Source: Dysidea avara (taxonomy: Eukaryota > Porifera > Demospongiae > Dictyoceratida > Dysideidae). From it: a stretch of 64,000 bases of DNA. Shown in pieces: positions 40,640 to 60,412 of the stretch. A model generated the notes under the pieces. The model saw only the letters and a list, made by a program, of their open reading frames with translations, had not been told where the DNA came from and did no database searches. The DNA lies in the NCBI RefSeq assembly GCF_963678975.1, contig NC_089278.1, positions 9,823,479-9,887,478 of the forward strand. The letters run 5' to 3'. Position 1 is the first letter of the stretch, and each line of letters begins with the position of its first letter. A program made the position numbers and the translations under genes.

Positions 40640-41561
40640 CTCTCTAACCAGAGGACACATACTATACTTCTTATTAAATTTTAAGAAAAAAGTCCCTAAA
40701 AACCATCTGGTAACACAATATCCTAAGCATAAACAGTCCCTAGCATATAGCCTCAAAACACCAGGTTCTTTTTTTACTACAATACAAAATACATCCAGTT
40801 TGCATACTTTCAATATATGGGAATCAAGGATGACCATGAAAAGTGAATACCTAGACCATTGTGTTCCTTCGAGGTTGTAAATTACCCTACCTAACATTGC
40901 TGTGAATTATTCTGTAGTACAAAATTGTTACTATGGAATATAGAAACACACAAAGAAATGTGTTCTTATCAACAGTAACCATCAAAATAGAAACAACAAA
41001 CATAACCATGACACATTTTTACAATTATATCTATATCGAGTCATCGACATCAATTGACTAGTTCAAACAAAGTATGTTACCATATAGAAATACAATAATT
41101 TGTTAGCTGTGCTTTCATTTGCTCTTATGGTTCTCAATCACAGTAATTATTGAAATACAGCTTATACTCAGAACAGTAGTAACTATAACTCCAGTCACAT
41201 AGGTGGTGTGTCATGCGGCAATCCATATTGTATTAATACATACCTTGTCTACAATTAAGTGGTGATTAGGAAGTGAATGCAGCGTGTGGTGGGCTTTTAT
41301 TAGAATCAACTAAGCGAGGCACTTATTTACCCTGTACATCTACCAAATAGCTTACAAAACTAACCTGGCCAGGCTATAAGTCAACGTTATGCGAACATGA
41401 AACCCTCTCAACAGCTAAAACGCATATTGCATTAGTAATTTAAACCAAGTGCGTTAAGTAGAGGAGTGTGGCTTATTGGAAGGCAAGGCTGCTGTCACTG
41501 GTGACGAAAATAAACAACCCCGCCAAGTTAGAAAAATGTCACGGTGATCAATGTGTACACG
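40640..41561. other. Shared upstream region of BORCS6 (-) and IFT122 (+)
   Basis: About 920 bp between divergent starts. An X-box-like palindrome lies near the IFT122 end. I see no other supportable element. Confidence 0.5.
41494..41505 (+). promoter_or_regulatory. Candidate RFX X-box upstream of IFT122
   Basis: GTCACT-GGTGAC is close to a perfect palindrome and fits RYYNYY followed directly by RRNRAC (zero spacer). It lies 56 bp before the start codon. IFT genes are classic RFX targets. The zero spacer is less usual than one to three bases. Confidence 0.4.
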
Positions 41562-50001
<8,440 letters not shown>

Positions 50002-50128
50002 CACAACAACACAGTATCACTTCATGTTCATACAGTTTAATACAAAGAAAATATTTATATTATGCTGGCTAAGGGTGTCAGTTCATTGTACCTGCAGCTC
50101 ATGTAATTCGTAATACACAAATTGTTGC

Positions 50129-50933
50129 CTATGATCTGCTTGAGAGCTCCCTAAAACAGGTGTTGCATACTCGAACAGGTTTCTTGGATGATGGAAGCTG
50201 GTAATTCTGGCTTGCACATTGTCCACAATAAATATGGCTGAAACAACAAAAATATAATGGAATTTGCAATGACATAATTCACAATAACTATATAGCTGAA
50301 ATAATGATGAAATAATACACAATAAATATGGTTAAGATAACAAAAATCAATAACTAAAATGGCGGCTTGTAAAATACTACTTACCCACAATTTCTACAGT
50401 GATGCTACAAAGTAAAGAAAAAAGACAATAAGTAAATTACAAAGTTGAAGTCAAGCAAAACTTACTCTTCTGTTGTTGATGGTGAACTTTTTATTACACA
50501 TTTTACAAACTTTCACCTCGTCATCTTTCTCCCATTTCCTCTCATTTTGACGAGTATGGAACATCTAAAGCATATAACAAGTATTTTTTAATGGTAATTG
50601 TCTCTTCTCCAGTGGAAAATTCAGAATAATTTGATAATCTATCCAATACTCTGAGAATTTTATTGGGTTAAAAGAGCTAAGAGAATCCATGTGATACTAT
50701 GTAACTGCTGGTTTGGGTCAGGAAGTTGTATTTGTTGAACTGTACCTGAAGTGTTTGGTTCTCTCTTCCTAAGTCTTGTAGAGCAGTGATCATCTCCTGG
50801 TTCTTTTGCTTCATGACCTCTTTCTCTGACTGTAGTGTTGATATACTCTCCTCTGCTGCCACACATCTGATACACAAGTGTAGAAGTATAATACTATGAC
50901 AGACCACACATGCACGCACCACCACCACCACCA

Positions 50934-50998
<65 letters not shown>

Positions 50999-53900
50999 CA
51001 TACTTTTCTAACAATGTGTGGTGCTCCTCTCCAAGTGATTTGACTTGTGCTTTGTGACCTGCAAACATTGATTATGAGCAGGCCGTGGCAGAGAAAGAGA
51101 CGACGGTTTACCTTCAATTTGTTGATTGAGTGACTTTGCCAGGTCCTCCATTTCCTCATTTCGCCTGCTAGACTTATCAAGCTCTGTACGCACCAACACC
51201 AGGTTGTCACTGAGGGCTGAAATCTGACTATCACGCTGCTGTAGCACCTGCTTGCTTTCTGCTTGTTGTTTTGCAAACTGTTGCTCAGCAGACGACTAGT
51301 GAAACTCTTGTGTATCTGCTTGTTTAGTGTACAAAGGTATTTACCAATTTTTCTTCAGTAGTAGCAATATTAGTTAACAGTTTAGCTTTCTCCAAGTCTC
51401 TATCTTCTTCGAGTTTCTTTAGTTGCAGTTGGAGCTGTGAGTTGAATATTATTATAATGAGACAAGTTTAGCTCTTATTCTACCTTAACAATGTGCTCTT
51501 TTGTGGAAGAAACTTGTACTTGAAGTTGTTCATTTTGAGTGCACAAATCTCTTCTCTCCTCTTCAAATTGATTTGCTTCCTATTAAAAGCATTAATAAAG
51601 TTTATACCTACTAAAAGTTAGCTTGTGTGTACTTCCTCTCGAGCTGTGGTCTCTGTATTGTATTTCTCTTTCCATTGCTCAACTTGCTGAAGAGCAAGAT
51701 CCCTGTGGTGTCATGTTTAACACACAGTGAGCACTCTATTTGAACAAACACACCTTGCACTTGTTAGTTCCACAATGGAAGACTCATTTTCTCTTAACAT
51801 CTTCTGAAGTGAATTCTAATAAGTGAAAATATATTGTGTAATTACATTTGCTGAAGCACCCAAAATGTGTAACAAATTGGTCAGAATTTAGTATGGTAGT
51901 AGCAGGATAAATATAACTAATTACCTTCTCAGTTTGTAGGGTTTCACACTGTCCATGTGTCTCCTTCAGTTGCTGGTCCAAGGTTACTATTTGATTGCCA
52001 AGTGTCACCTTGACCTAAAGGAAGAACAATGTCACACATACAGCTACTACAGGGTTGATGCACACCTCCGTTAACTGTTCAACAGTGTTTGTAAGTTGAT
52101 CTTCCTTGGTGGCTGCCTTCTCCCTAAATGATTTCAATTCCTCCTCTGCCTTGTCAAGTTGTTGATTCAAATCCTATACAATTCATTATGAAATCCATAA
52201 AAAAATATTTAGTCAAAGACCCTACTTGGAAGTCTATTCTGGCACCATCTAGTTCTAATTCTAGTGCAGATGATTTCTCTTTCTCAGCCTATCAATTAGT
52301 AGGTATACACTTGCTTCATTTCAACTAGCAATATGACAAACCTTTAGTTGTAAGTCTAACCCTTTTATCTTACGATCATATTCTTGTTGATTCTCATCAA
52401 ATGATTTTTGCCCTGACTAGAGAAATAAGAAGAGATTTTGTGAATTACTACTATAAATAAATCCGCACCTCTAAATCTCGCTGCAATGCAGATAACATTT
52501 CAGCTTTCACTGATAACTCATTTTCAGTACTAGTAGCATGCTTTGTCTGCAAAATATGAAAATGTGAATAAACAGATACCAGAAACATCCAGTTACCTGT
52601 TCCGCTAAGTTTGATTCCAGTAGAGCTTGTTGGTTCTCAAGTGACTTGTTTTTCTCTTTCTCCGTCTATTTCATACCAGTTGTCATCAATGTAATTATGC
52701 AGTTCTTCTCACCTGTAAATCACTTTCCGACTGCTCCAGTCTAATCTTGAGTGACCCCAGCTGTATGATACACACTCACAATGAGTACTAGTTCTATATG
52801 GTGTGTACCTCTTCAGTGAGTTTCATTTCATTTGTTAACTTGTTCTCCAGCTGTTGTCTTGTCTTAGAATGGTGATCTTTCTCCGACTATAATATGATTG
52901 ATGTGGAGTATATTGGCTGTACTGGCTTACACTTAAGAGCTCAGTTTTTGATGTCAGTTCATTCTCCAAAGTGTTAATCTATGGTGTATGGTCAGTATAA
53001 TAATGTTCCTACTACCATCCATTTTGTATGTGCAGTACCTTTTCCTGTAGTGTGTTACACTCTTTCTCTTTGGTCTTTGTTAGTTCAGCAAGTTCTTGTT
53101 GTGTAGTGCTCAATTGTTGCTCTAACGAAGTGATGTTATCCTGTCGTCCACTTAGCTACACAGACAGATTGCTCAATACAGAACTGCTATAAACTGACCC
53201 TACCTTGTTGTTCATCTCTGATTCTAGTTTGGTCATGTTTTCCTGAATATTGAAAAATTGTTGCAAATAATAGAACAGAAATACCGTTTCTACTGGTAAA
53301 TTTTACTTGAAAGTTACAGACCATTCCCATGGTTTAACTACCATGCTATTTCTCTTGTCGCAGGGTAGTAACAAGCAATTGACTAGTGACTTAAGCCAAG
53401 ACAAATTTCTGTGGTAATTTACCTTGGTTCTAGCTATTTCATCAGTCAGGGAAGCTACCCTTTCCTTCTCTGCTGTTAGCTGTGTATTCAAACCTTCCAC
53501 AGTTGAGTTTAGTGACTCCTGCATATACACAAAACTGGAATAATACATTTGACTGTACAATATATACCTCATTCTTTGCTGAGGTGTCCTTCAGCTCTGA
53601 GACCTCTCTTGTTAGTGTTTCGATTTGCTATCAACAGAGTAGTTGGATTAGTACACATTGTGTGTGTACACATGTGTATATGTACTTTGTCTTGACTGGA
53701 GAGTTTATTATCAGCTGAATCCAAATTTGACTGTAAGGAATTCTTCTCTGCTTCAAGTTCTGCTATAGTATTGTCCTATGCAGTAGACACATGAGTGTAT
53801 GGATCAAAAAACATTAATGTTACCTTTGTCTTTGATTCTGACTGTAGTTGAGATACAGAAGATTCGCTGGCCACTTTGCCTTCTGTTTCCACCCTCAACT

Positions 53901-56573
53901 TTTCGTCCACTTCATTAAAAGAATTTCTCAACTACAAGACAATAAAATGAGCAATTGGTTTGTTGCAGTAACTGATTATAGCAAATGTGACAATTATTCC
54001 ACCAACAGATGTTGTCAATTAAAACTAATTAATACCTCAGTGAGTTGTTGATCTTTCTTGCTGAGCTCAGCAACTTGATTTTCATTCTTATGCTGTAAAC
54101 TAGCCAGCTCATTCTGTAGTTGCAGTTGTTGTTCAGAACTGGTCATCTCTAGCTTGACCAGAGCCTCACTCTAACCATACTATATCAGTAACAACATAAT
54201 GACTAGCTCCAGTTCACCTTGGCCTTCAGCTGAGAGGTAATATTATTGACTTGATGTTGGGCTTGCTCCTGTACTGTCTTGATGCTTTCCTGTAGCGTAG
54301 TTTCCTGCTCCAGATTCTGTTGTTGGATCTGTGGAGACATACAAATCAGTGAAACACATGTAGGCATCTTACAGTAACAATTTGAGCTTGAAGAGATTCT
54401 TTCTCTCCCTTCACTGCTTTTAGCATATCCTGGGCAGTCTCAAGTTGCTGCTCTAAATCTTCTTGTACCCTCTCCATTTCTTTTTCTTTTTCAGCCCAAG
54501 CTGCTCTCTGTCATACGACACCAATGATAACACAAAATTACATTGTAAATAAATGTGAAACTGTTTACTTTTGTTGAAATTTCAGTTGTAAACTTTTGGA
54601 TTTGAGTGTTGGCGTTAGCCAAAGATGATGTTTCCTTCACTAACTGATCTTGTATCTGTTGGTTCTGTTCCTTGGCAGCCTCAACTTCTTCTTCCATCTA
54701 GCAATTAATGGTTGAAACTTTTAATAATACGATTACATAGATTTTTGAACCTACTTTGTCAATTTTCTGATTCAACTCAGCAACTTTGTCATCATATTTG
54801 ACATAGTTTTGTTTGGCAGTCAGTAAAGCCGAGTCCAACTTCTCTTGCAAGCTTTTCTGCAGGTTTGAACCCCCCCATTACTGTTATACAAATTGACTAT
54901 ATAAATAATACAAACCTTTTCTTCTTCCAGCTGTGCAATGGCAGTAGAAGTACCCTCACCATTTTTAATCTATTGTGGTAAATTTCAATATATACCTGTT
55001 ATAGCTTTAGTACATACCTTGGTGAACAGTTCAGTTCTCTCTTGTTGTAGGTGAGTGATGTTCTCCTGGAGATCAGTCAATTGAGCTTCAATAGACTTAA
55101 CATGTGCTTCCCTACCAGTGACATTTAACACATAATCTGTGTGCTACTACTACTACTACCTTGTGCCAGCTTCATTTTCTAATTGCTCAATTTGTTTCTT
55201 TGCCTGCTTGGCATCTCGCAAGGTGTCTGACAATCGTGAATTCTACAATTGCAAGATAAAAAAATGTTTTAATAAAATGCATTATGATCTATGTGATCAT
55301 GTAGAGAAAACCTTCCTAGTGCAGTACATATGGCTACTACATGTTTCATACCAGTTCAGTTTTCTCTGTTTGTGTCTGCTCCAGCTGTTGTCCTAATAAG
55401 GTAACATGATTATCTTTCTCCCTCAGCTCATTCTGGACCTGCCCAATGCGTAGAGTTGTCAATTATGATACACTAATAGGAAGGGAGATGGCTAACTTTT
55501 GTGATTTCTTCTTGTAAGTTTTGGTAATCTCTTTCCTTATTCTGCAGCTGTTCCTTCGACTGACCCATCAGGGACTGCACTGCTGTCAAGGCTGTTTGCA
55601 GGCTAGTCAAGTTACAATAGTTAGCTAGCTAGAGTTTGGTAGGTTATGGGTACCTTTCCAGCTGCTGTGGTTTTGGAGCAGTGTTCAGTTGCTCTTGAAG
55701 TGTTCGTACTTGAGACTCAAGCCTTGAAAAGTTTAATATATAATGTTAAAACTTGAAACTGTAACCTACAAACATAGAAGTGCTCAAAACTTAAGGGGGA
55801 CAAACACTGTGGATTTGTTACCAAAAAAATCCACCAAACTTTACTATCTAACACATTTGCTATTCAACCACTGTCTAGTTTCAATTATACCAAAACACAT
55901 TTACTGTGAGGATGATTACATACTTCTCAATTCTTTCTGGTTTTGGTGCTGCAGCAATATCTAATTCCAACTGTCTGATTTTTGCTTCCCGGCTAGTAAA
56001 GATGACATTTAAAATGAAAAGAGCAAAGAGCTTTCGCTTACTCTTCCAGTTCTTCTGCTTTGGGAGCTCTCTGTAATTCACTTTCCAGCTGTTGACATTG
56101 ACTGCTACTCCTATAAAACGTTGGCATCATTTTTTTTACTCTTTAAAATACAAATCACCTCCGCAATTCTTCAGATCTTCTCTGTGCTTCATCTTTAAGC
56201 TGTTGCAACTCTGTCTCAAGCCTAATAGATAACATTACTTGTTGTTAGTTGCAAAGAACAGGCATTTAACCTACCGATTTACATATTCTTGCTTTGGAGC
56301 TGACCGTAGCTCAGATTGGAGAGATTGAACAGTGTTACCTTGTCTGCATTGTATAATGGTAGCATGTTACAAGTAGCATAGTAATACTTACTCAACATAT
56401 AGTTTCTTTTGCTCAGAGAGTTCACCTTGTAATCTTTCATTTTCACTTTTACAACTATATTATAATAGCAATAGTAATGGGTAGTCAGTTATAGTAACAC
56501 TAACTGTTGGTATTGATCTGGAGTAGGATAAGTTGAATATTTCTCCTCTGTCAATTTTAATTGAGAGTCTTTG
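50129..56573 (-). CDS. EEA1: EEA1-like FYVE and coiled-coil protein (5' end not found)
   Basis: EEA1 tethers early endosomes, binding PI3P through a C-terminal FYVE finger and RAB5. The last exons encode a full FYVE domain: W-E-K-D-D-E-V with C-K-M-C (about 50463-50565), H-H-C-R-N-C-G (about 50395), then Y-C-G-Q-C, the S-S-K-K-P-V-R-V-C core and C-F-R-E-L, stop at 50129. Upstream lie more than thirty small exons, almost all coiled coil with Gln, Glu and Leu heptads. The most upstream exon I can support is 56505-56573. The N-terminal C2H2 finger and RAB5-binding region of EEA1 are not seen before the next gene, so the 5' end is missing, unrecognised or further upstream with 56747-58372 nested in an intron. 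It converges with IFT122 (127 bp between stops). Confidence 0.8.
50930..50997. repeat. (CCA)n/(CA)n compound microsatellite
   Basis: 'caccaccaccacc' passes into about 29 CA units within an EEA1-like intron. Confidence 0.9.
55654..56573 (-). repeat. Array of 69/63-bp coiled-coil exons in the EEA1-like gene
   Basis: Seven exons, 55654-55722, 55924-55992, 56042-56110, 56159-56221, 56275-56343, 56392-56454 and 56505-56573, are 69 or 63 bp, each a multiple of three. Four encode a similar pattern L-E-x-x-L-x-x-A-P-K-x-E-x-x-E (T-A-P-K-P-Q, A-A-P-K-P-E, R-A-P-K-A-E, S-A-P-K-Q-E). This points to exon duplication. Confidence 0.75.
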
Positions 56574-56746
56574 CTACATGTAATAATACACATACGACTA
56601 GTATCAAATTCTGTTCATGCTATTCGAGGCGATTATTATTTACAACTACTTCAATGTAACAAACAAATGTATTGGAATACTTTACAACAACATACATAAG
56701 CAATGTCTACTACATATTACACAGCATTTCAAATATTATTGTATTG

Positions 56747-58372
56747 TCAATCTGTCACAGTTATTTTCCAGCCCAAATGGATGTGTGTGCCACATTGATA
56801 GTACACTAAATTTGGTGTGTTTCTTGTTGGTCTCCAGGTATACATTGTTGCCCCATCAGGACACTTCGGTTTTCTACGTCTACGAGTACAACATCTCTTG
56901 ATGTCATCATAATTGTGATAAACAAGTGGACCAGTAAACAAAGCATTGTTATTTTCATCTACTCCAGCAAACACCGTCTCATTGATACCCATCCCAGCAA
57001 ATAGTTTTTGAAAATATCCCCCTTCTGGACTATCAGTGATGTACAGTGGATGATAGTTTGAAGGATCAGCAGAGTCATTACCACCTAGAACACAGAAGGT
57101 GTATCTCTTTCCTCGTTTTACTGTAAGATGTGGAACAAGACATCCATCTACATACCAAGCAATTCCCCAGCTAAAAGTTAAATTAGTGAGTGCTTCATAG
57201 CCACACGGTTCTCCAGTTTCACCAATGGTAAATACAAATCGACGACGTTTTCCAACTTTGTTTCTTCTGTTTCTACATGGCTCACAGGGAGGTGGTGGGG
57301 TGGTTGGTGGCATTGTTGGTGGAGTACCATCAACACGATAACGATCTCTACAACAATCCTGGGTAAATGCTTTATCACACTCATCTGCACCTGTGCCGTT
57401 CGCAAAATCAACAAAAACATGGGGAACAGCATGAAACCCTGTTGGGTGTCGAAATATAATTCCTTGGTTAACAGGTCCCATAGCCCATACCACCGCCTGT
57501 GGATCAGTTAAAATGATATTATTATCATGATCAGGGTTTGGGCTCTGCAGGGGTCTTGTATAAGTACACCAAAAAACTCCATCTAGTTCTCCTCCACTAG
57601 TCATGGCAAGATTATCAACTCCACCATTGTATCTTGTGTCCATACACACTCCCGACACCATTTCCTGTGATGCACCACACTGAGCATAAGCTGAAATGTA
57701 GTAATCTTGGACTGTCCATTTTCCATCGCCATCTCTCCAGCACAGGGTAGGGTCAGCATTTAACATGGATGTAACAGATGGAGATTTGCTAATTCCAAAT
57801 CCCATAAAATAGTTATCAGGACGGTTATTCGAACACAGTGTTATCTCAGCATTTGCTGCAGTACTGTTGACACTCCAGCACACATCGTAGCCTTCTCTGA
57901 GGTTCTGACAGTACACTTTTCGCTCGCAAATCTTCTGGGTTTGCTTCCTGATGTTACCAAACGTTATGTGTCCAAAATTTGCAGTGACGCTTTTACACCA
58001 AATTGACAGCCAGTTTATTTCATTGATACCATACGAGTCCGGTAATTTTAGGTGTATCGTTTGATTGTCATAGGTAATCCCTCGAACAAACTGCAAAAAC
58101 GTTCGATCTCCATGCATCACCGTAGCATCTACACCAACTGAGCTAGCGTCAGGACCGGTTTGTGGATTGTTGCCAAGATAAGCAAATACCGCAGGGCCAA
58201 GTCCATCGTAGTAGAAGTTATCGATCACTAAATGGTTGCAGGAAATGGCGTAGACCTTTCCACTGACGTCGTGAGCGAGTCTACTAAGTTCTCCCAGGAA
58301 CTCTCGTCCCTCTGAGAGTGCAAATAGAACTAGCACAAGAACAAAGCGCATTACAGCTAACTCGCTCAACAA
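56747..58372 (-). CDS. Secreted DM13-DOMON-cupredoxin-like protein, Skeletor/Knickkopf type, copy A
   Basis: A single intronless frame of 541 residues. A signal peptide follows the second methionine (M-R-F-V-L-V-L-V-L-F-A-L-S-E-G). Residues about 25-130 form a DM13 domain (G-K-V-Y-A-I-S-C, L-V-I-D-N-F-Y-Y-D-G, ending W-L-S-I-W-C with F-G-H-I-T-F). A DOMON-like domain follows to about residue 330, holding W-R-D-G-D-G-K-W and C-M-D-T-R-Y-N-G. A Pro-rich hinge and basic stretch (R-R-N-K-V-G-K-R-R-R) lead to a plastocyanin-like C-terminal domain (N-Y-H-P-L-Y-I-T, L-V-Y-Y-Q-C-x-T-H). In insects this order occurs in Skeletor and Knickkopf, which organise cuticle and chitin; DOMON domains bind haem or sugars. 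Here an extracellular-matrix role is likely but unproven. The start could be either ATG in the first eight codons. Confidence 0.85.
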   Translation of the reverse strand: MLSELAVMRFVLVLVLFALSEGREFLGELSRLAHDVSGKVYAISCNHLVIDNFYYDGLGPAVFAYLGNNPQTGPDASSVGVDATVMHGDRTFLQFVRGITYDNQTIHLKLPDSYGINEINWLSIWCKSVTANFGHITFGNIRKQTQKICERKVYCQNLREGYDVCWSVNSTAANAEITLCSNNRPDNYFMGFGISKSPSVTSMLNADPTLCWRDGDGKWTVQDYYISAYAQCGASQEMVSGVCMDTRYNGGVDNLAMTSGGELDGVFWCTYTRPLQSPNPDHDNNIILTDPQAVVWAMGPVNQGIIFRHPTGFHAVPHVFVDFANGTGADECDKAFTQDCCRDRYRVDGTPPTMPPTTPPPPCEPCRNRRNKVGKRRRFVFTIGETGEPCGYEALTNLTFSWGIAWYVDGCLVPHLTVKRGKRYTFCVLGGNDSADPSNYHPLYITDSPEGGYFQKLFAGMGINETVFAGVDENNNALFTGPLVYHNYDDIKRCCTRRRRKPKCPDGATMYTWRPTRNTPNLVYYQCGTHIHLGWKITVTD

Positions 58373-58466
58373 CAGGCTGAATAATATTTTCTAGCGGTTT
58401 TACGTAAGGGGAAGAATAGATTACGTCATTTGCGCATGTGTACAAATAACCGCTGAACAAAAATTG

Positions 58467-60105
58467 ATAGATTTATTATTTTTATTTATTTATTATCAAT
58501 TTTTCCAAAGAAGGGTTCCACAAAAGGCTAGTTAGCCTGTACTAGATGGTCCCCAACACAGAACATACATACATATACACATACAGAGCATACATACATA
58601 CTAGTCTCGCGCAGCCAGACCACTATTTCTTCCCACGGCGCTTATCGATTAGAGATTAAAAGCGCCTGCTCGCTATTTCGAGCAGGCGCTTATAATCTCT
58701 AATCGATAAGCGCCGTGGGAAGAAATAGTGGTCTGGCTGCGCGAGACTACATACATACATACATACACAGAACATACATACATATACACTCAAAACAAAT
58801 TACAAATAAGAAATGATATAGCTATTTACAAAACAGAAAATGTTTAAGCTTATGCTTAAAACTGCCTGCAGTTGGCTGTGACAAAATTGTTGGAGGTAAG
58901 AAGTTCCATAGAAATAGCACAGCCACAAAGAATGAGTGCCTAAATGCGTTGATCGTAGAATACACAAGGTTTAAAGTTAAGGAATGAGATCTAGTAGATA
59001 GTGTGTTAAATTGAAAATATTTAGAGAAATCAATGGCTGTTCTCTTATGGAAGATGGAATACAGAGTCCAAATAGATATATAGTCACGATGTGCTTTGAG
59101 TGAGGGCCATCCCAGTTCATTGACACAAATAATTGAAGATTTGGACCATTTATTAGTAGATGAATCCCAAAAACTTTTGATCCAGCGTGCAGCCCTATGT
59201 TGTACAGACTCCAGTAAACTAATATCTTGAGCCGCGTATGGAGACCATATGGCACAAGCGTACTCTAAATGAGGTCTAACTAGAGCTTTGTAGGCACAAA
59301 TTTTAGCAGCTTGTGTACAACCAAACATAGCACGACGTATACGATTCAGACACTTGGTAGCCTTACTGACAACATATTGACAATGATCATTCCACTTAAG
59401 TTTCGAGTTAATAATAACACCAAGATACTTCACCTTCTGGGACCACGAGATTGTATGGGATCCAATGGAGTAGGCAAAAGTGATAGGAGAGCGCTTATTG
59501 CTGATGTTAACAGCTTCACACTTTTTTGGGTTTAGCTTAGGGTGCCACTTAAGAGACCAAACATGGACACGTATTAGATCATTCTGTAACTTGAGACAAT
59601 CTTCATAACATGACACCTGAAGATAAAGGGAGAGATCGTCAGCAAAATATTTGATAGACGAATCCTCAACAACATGTCTAATATCATCAATATATAAAAT
59701 GAACAGAAGCGGGCCCAAAATGGAACCCTGAGGAACGCCAGAGGCTACAGGAAGCCATTTAGAGAACTGCCCATTTACAACAACTCGCTGAGATTTTGTA
59801 GTTAGAAAACATTTAGTCCAGTCAAGTAATTCACCAGAAACACCCAAGGACTGCAGTTTCAACAAAAGCCGATGGTGAGGCACACTGTCAAACGCCTTTG
59901 CAAAATCAAGGAATAAACAGTGAATACTGTCACGGCCCTCCAATGCTTTGGTCCAATCATGTACAGCCTCAAGTAAGAGGTGAGTAGCTGAGTGATTCTT
60001 ACGGAAGCCAAATTGGTGAGTGCTAATTAAATTATGAGACTCTAATACCACAGTTAGCTCAGAATGTATAATACGTTCCATAGTTTTGATAACAACTGAT
60101 GTTAA
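58467..60105 (-). mobile_element. 5'-truncated non-LTR retrotransposon (LINE) with reverse transcriptase
   Basis: An intact frame of 419 residues (58822-60081) holds reverse transcriptase motifs: H-Q-F-G-F-R-K-x-H-S, L-D-F-A-K-A-F-D-S-V, S-G-V-P-Q-G-S-x-L-G-P and the catalytic F-A-D-D. It ends with the usual W-N-x-L-P tail. The N-terminal endonuclease is missing. On the minus strand the 3' UTR runs to a (AATA)n tail at about 58467-58500, as in CR1/jockey-like LINEs. A foldback element sits in the 3' UTR. The 5' end abuts the (AAT)n tail of another LINE fragment. The frame has no stops, so insertion is probably recent. Confidence 0.85.
58602..58749. mobile_element. 148-bp foldback element (near-perfect hairpin)
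   Basis: The arm starting tagtctcgcgcagccagacc is repeated as its inverse complement ending at 58749. Arms are about 70 bp with one mismatch and a loop of about six bases (ctattt). It lies inside a (TACA)n tract (58563-58780) in the LINE 3' UTR. A diverged relative of the inner arm ('cttataatctctaatc') occurs near 7186. Confidence 0.85.
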
Positions 60106-60412
60106 GCTTATTATTATTATTATTATTGGGGGTACAGGTAAGAAGGCAAAGCCTGTAATAACCTGATCTAAACAATCAAACTACTTCAAAAAATAACTAT
60201 ACAATATCATACTGGTAATCATAATAAAATCTATCTAGGTGTGTCTTAAACAAATTGGTTGAATTAACATTAACTGAATCATGTGGGAGTCCATTCCAAT
60301 CATTTATAATTCTTACTGAATAAAAGTGACAGCATGGCAAGCAGGTAGCGTGTGGTTTGTAGATCTTTGCATCCTTTGATGACTGGACTGCTGTCAGGCC
60401 AAACAAAATCAT
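60106..60412 (-). mobile_element. LINE 3'-end fragment with (AAT)n tail
   Basis: A 71-codon frame (60197-60412) matches the common C-terminal tail of LINE reverse transcriptases (F-Y-S-V-R-I-I-N-D-W-N-G-L-P, then F-K-T-H-L-D). An (AAT)n tail at 60106-60126 marks its 3' end. The rest of the element is absent. Confidence 0.7.
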
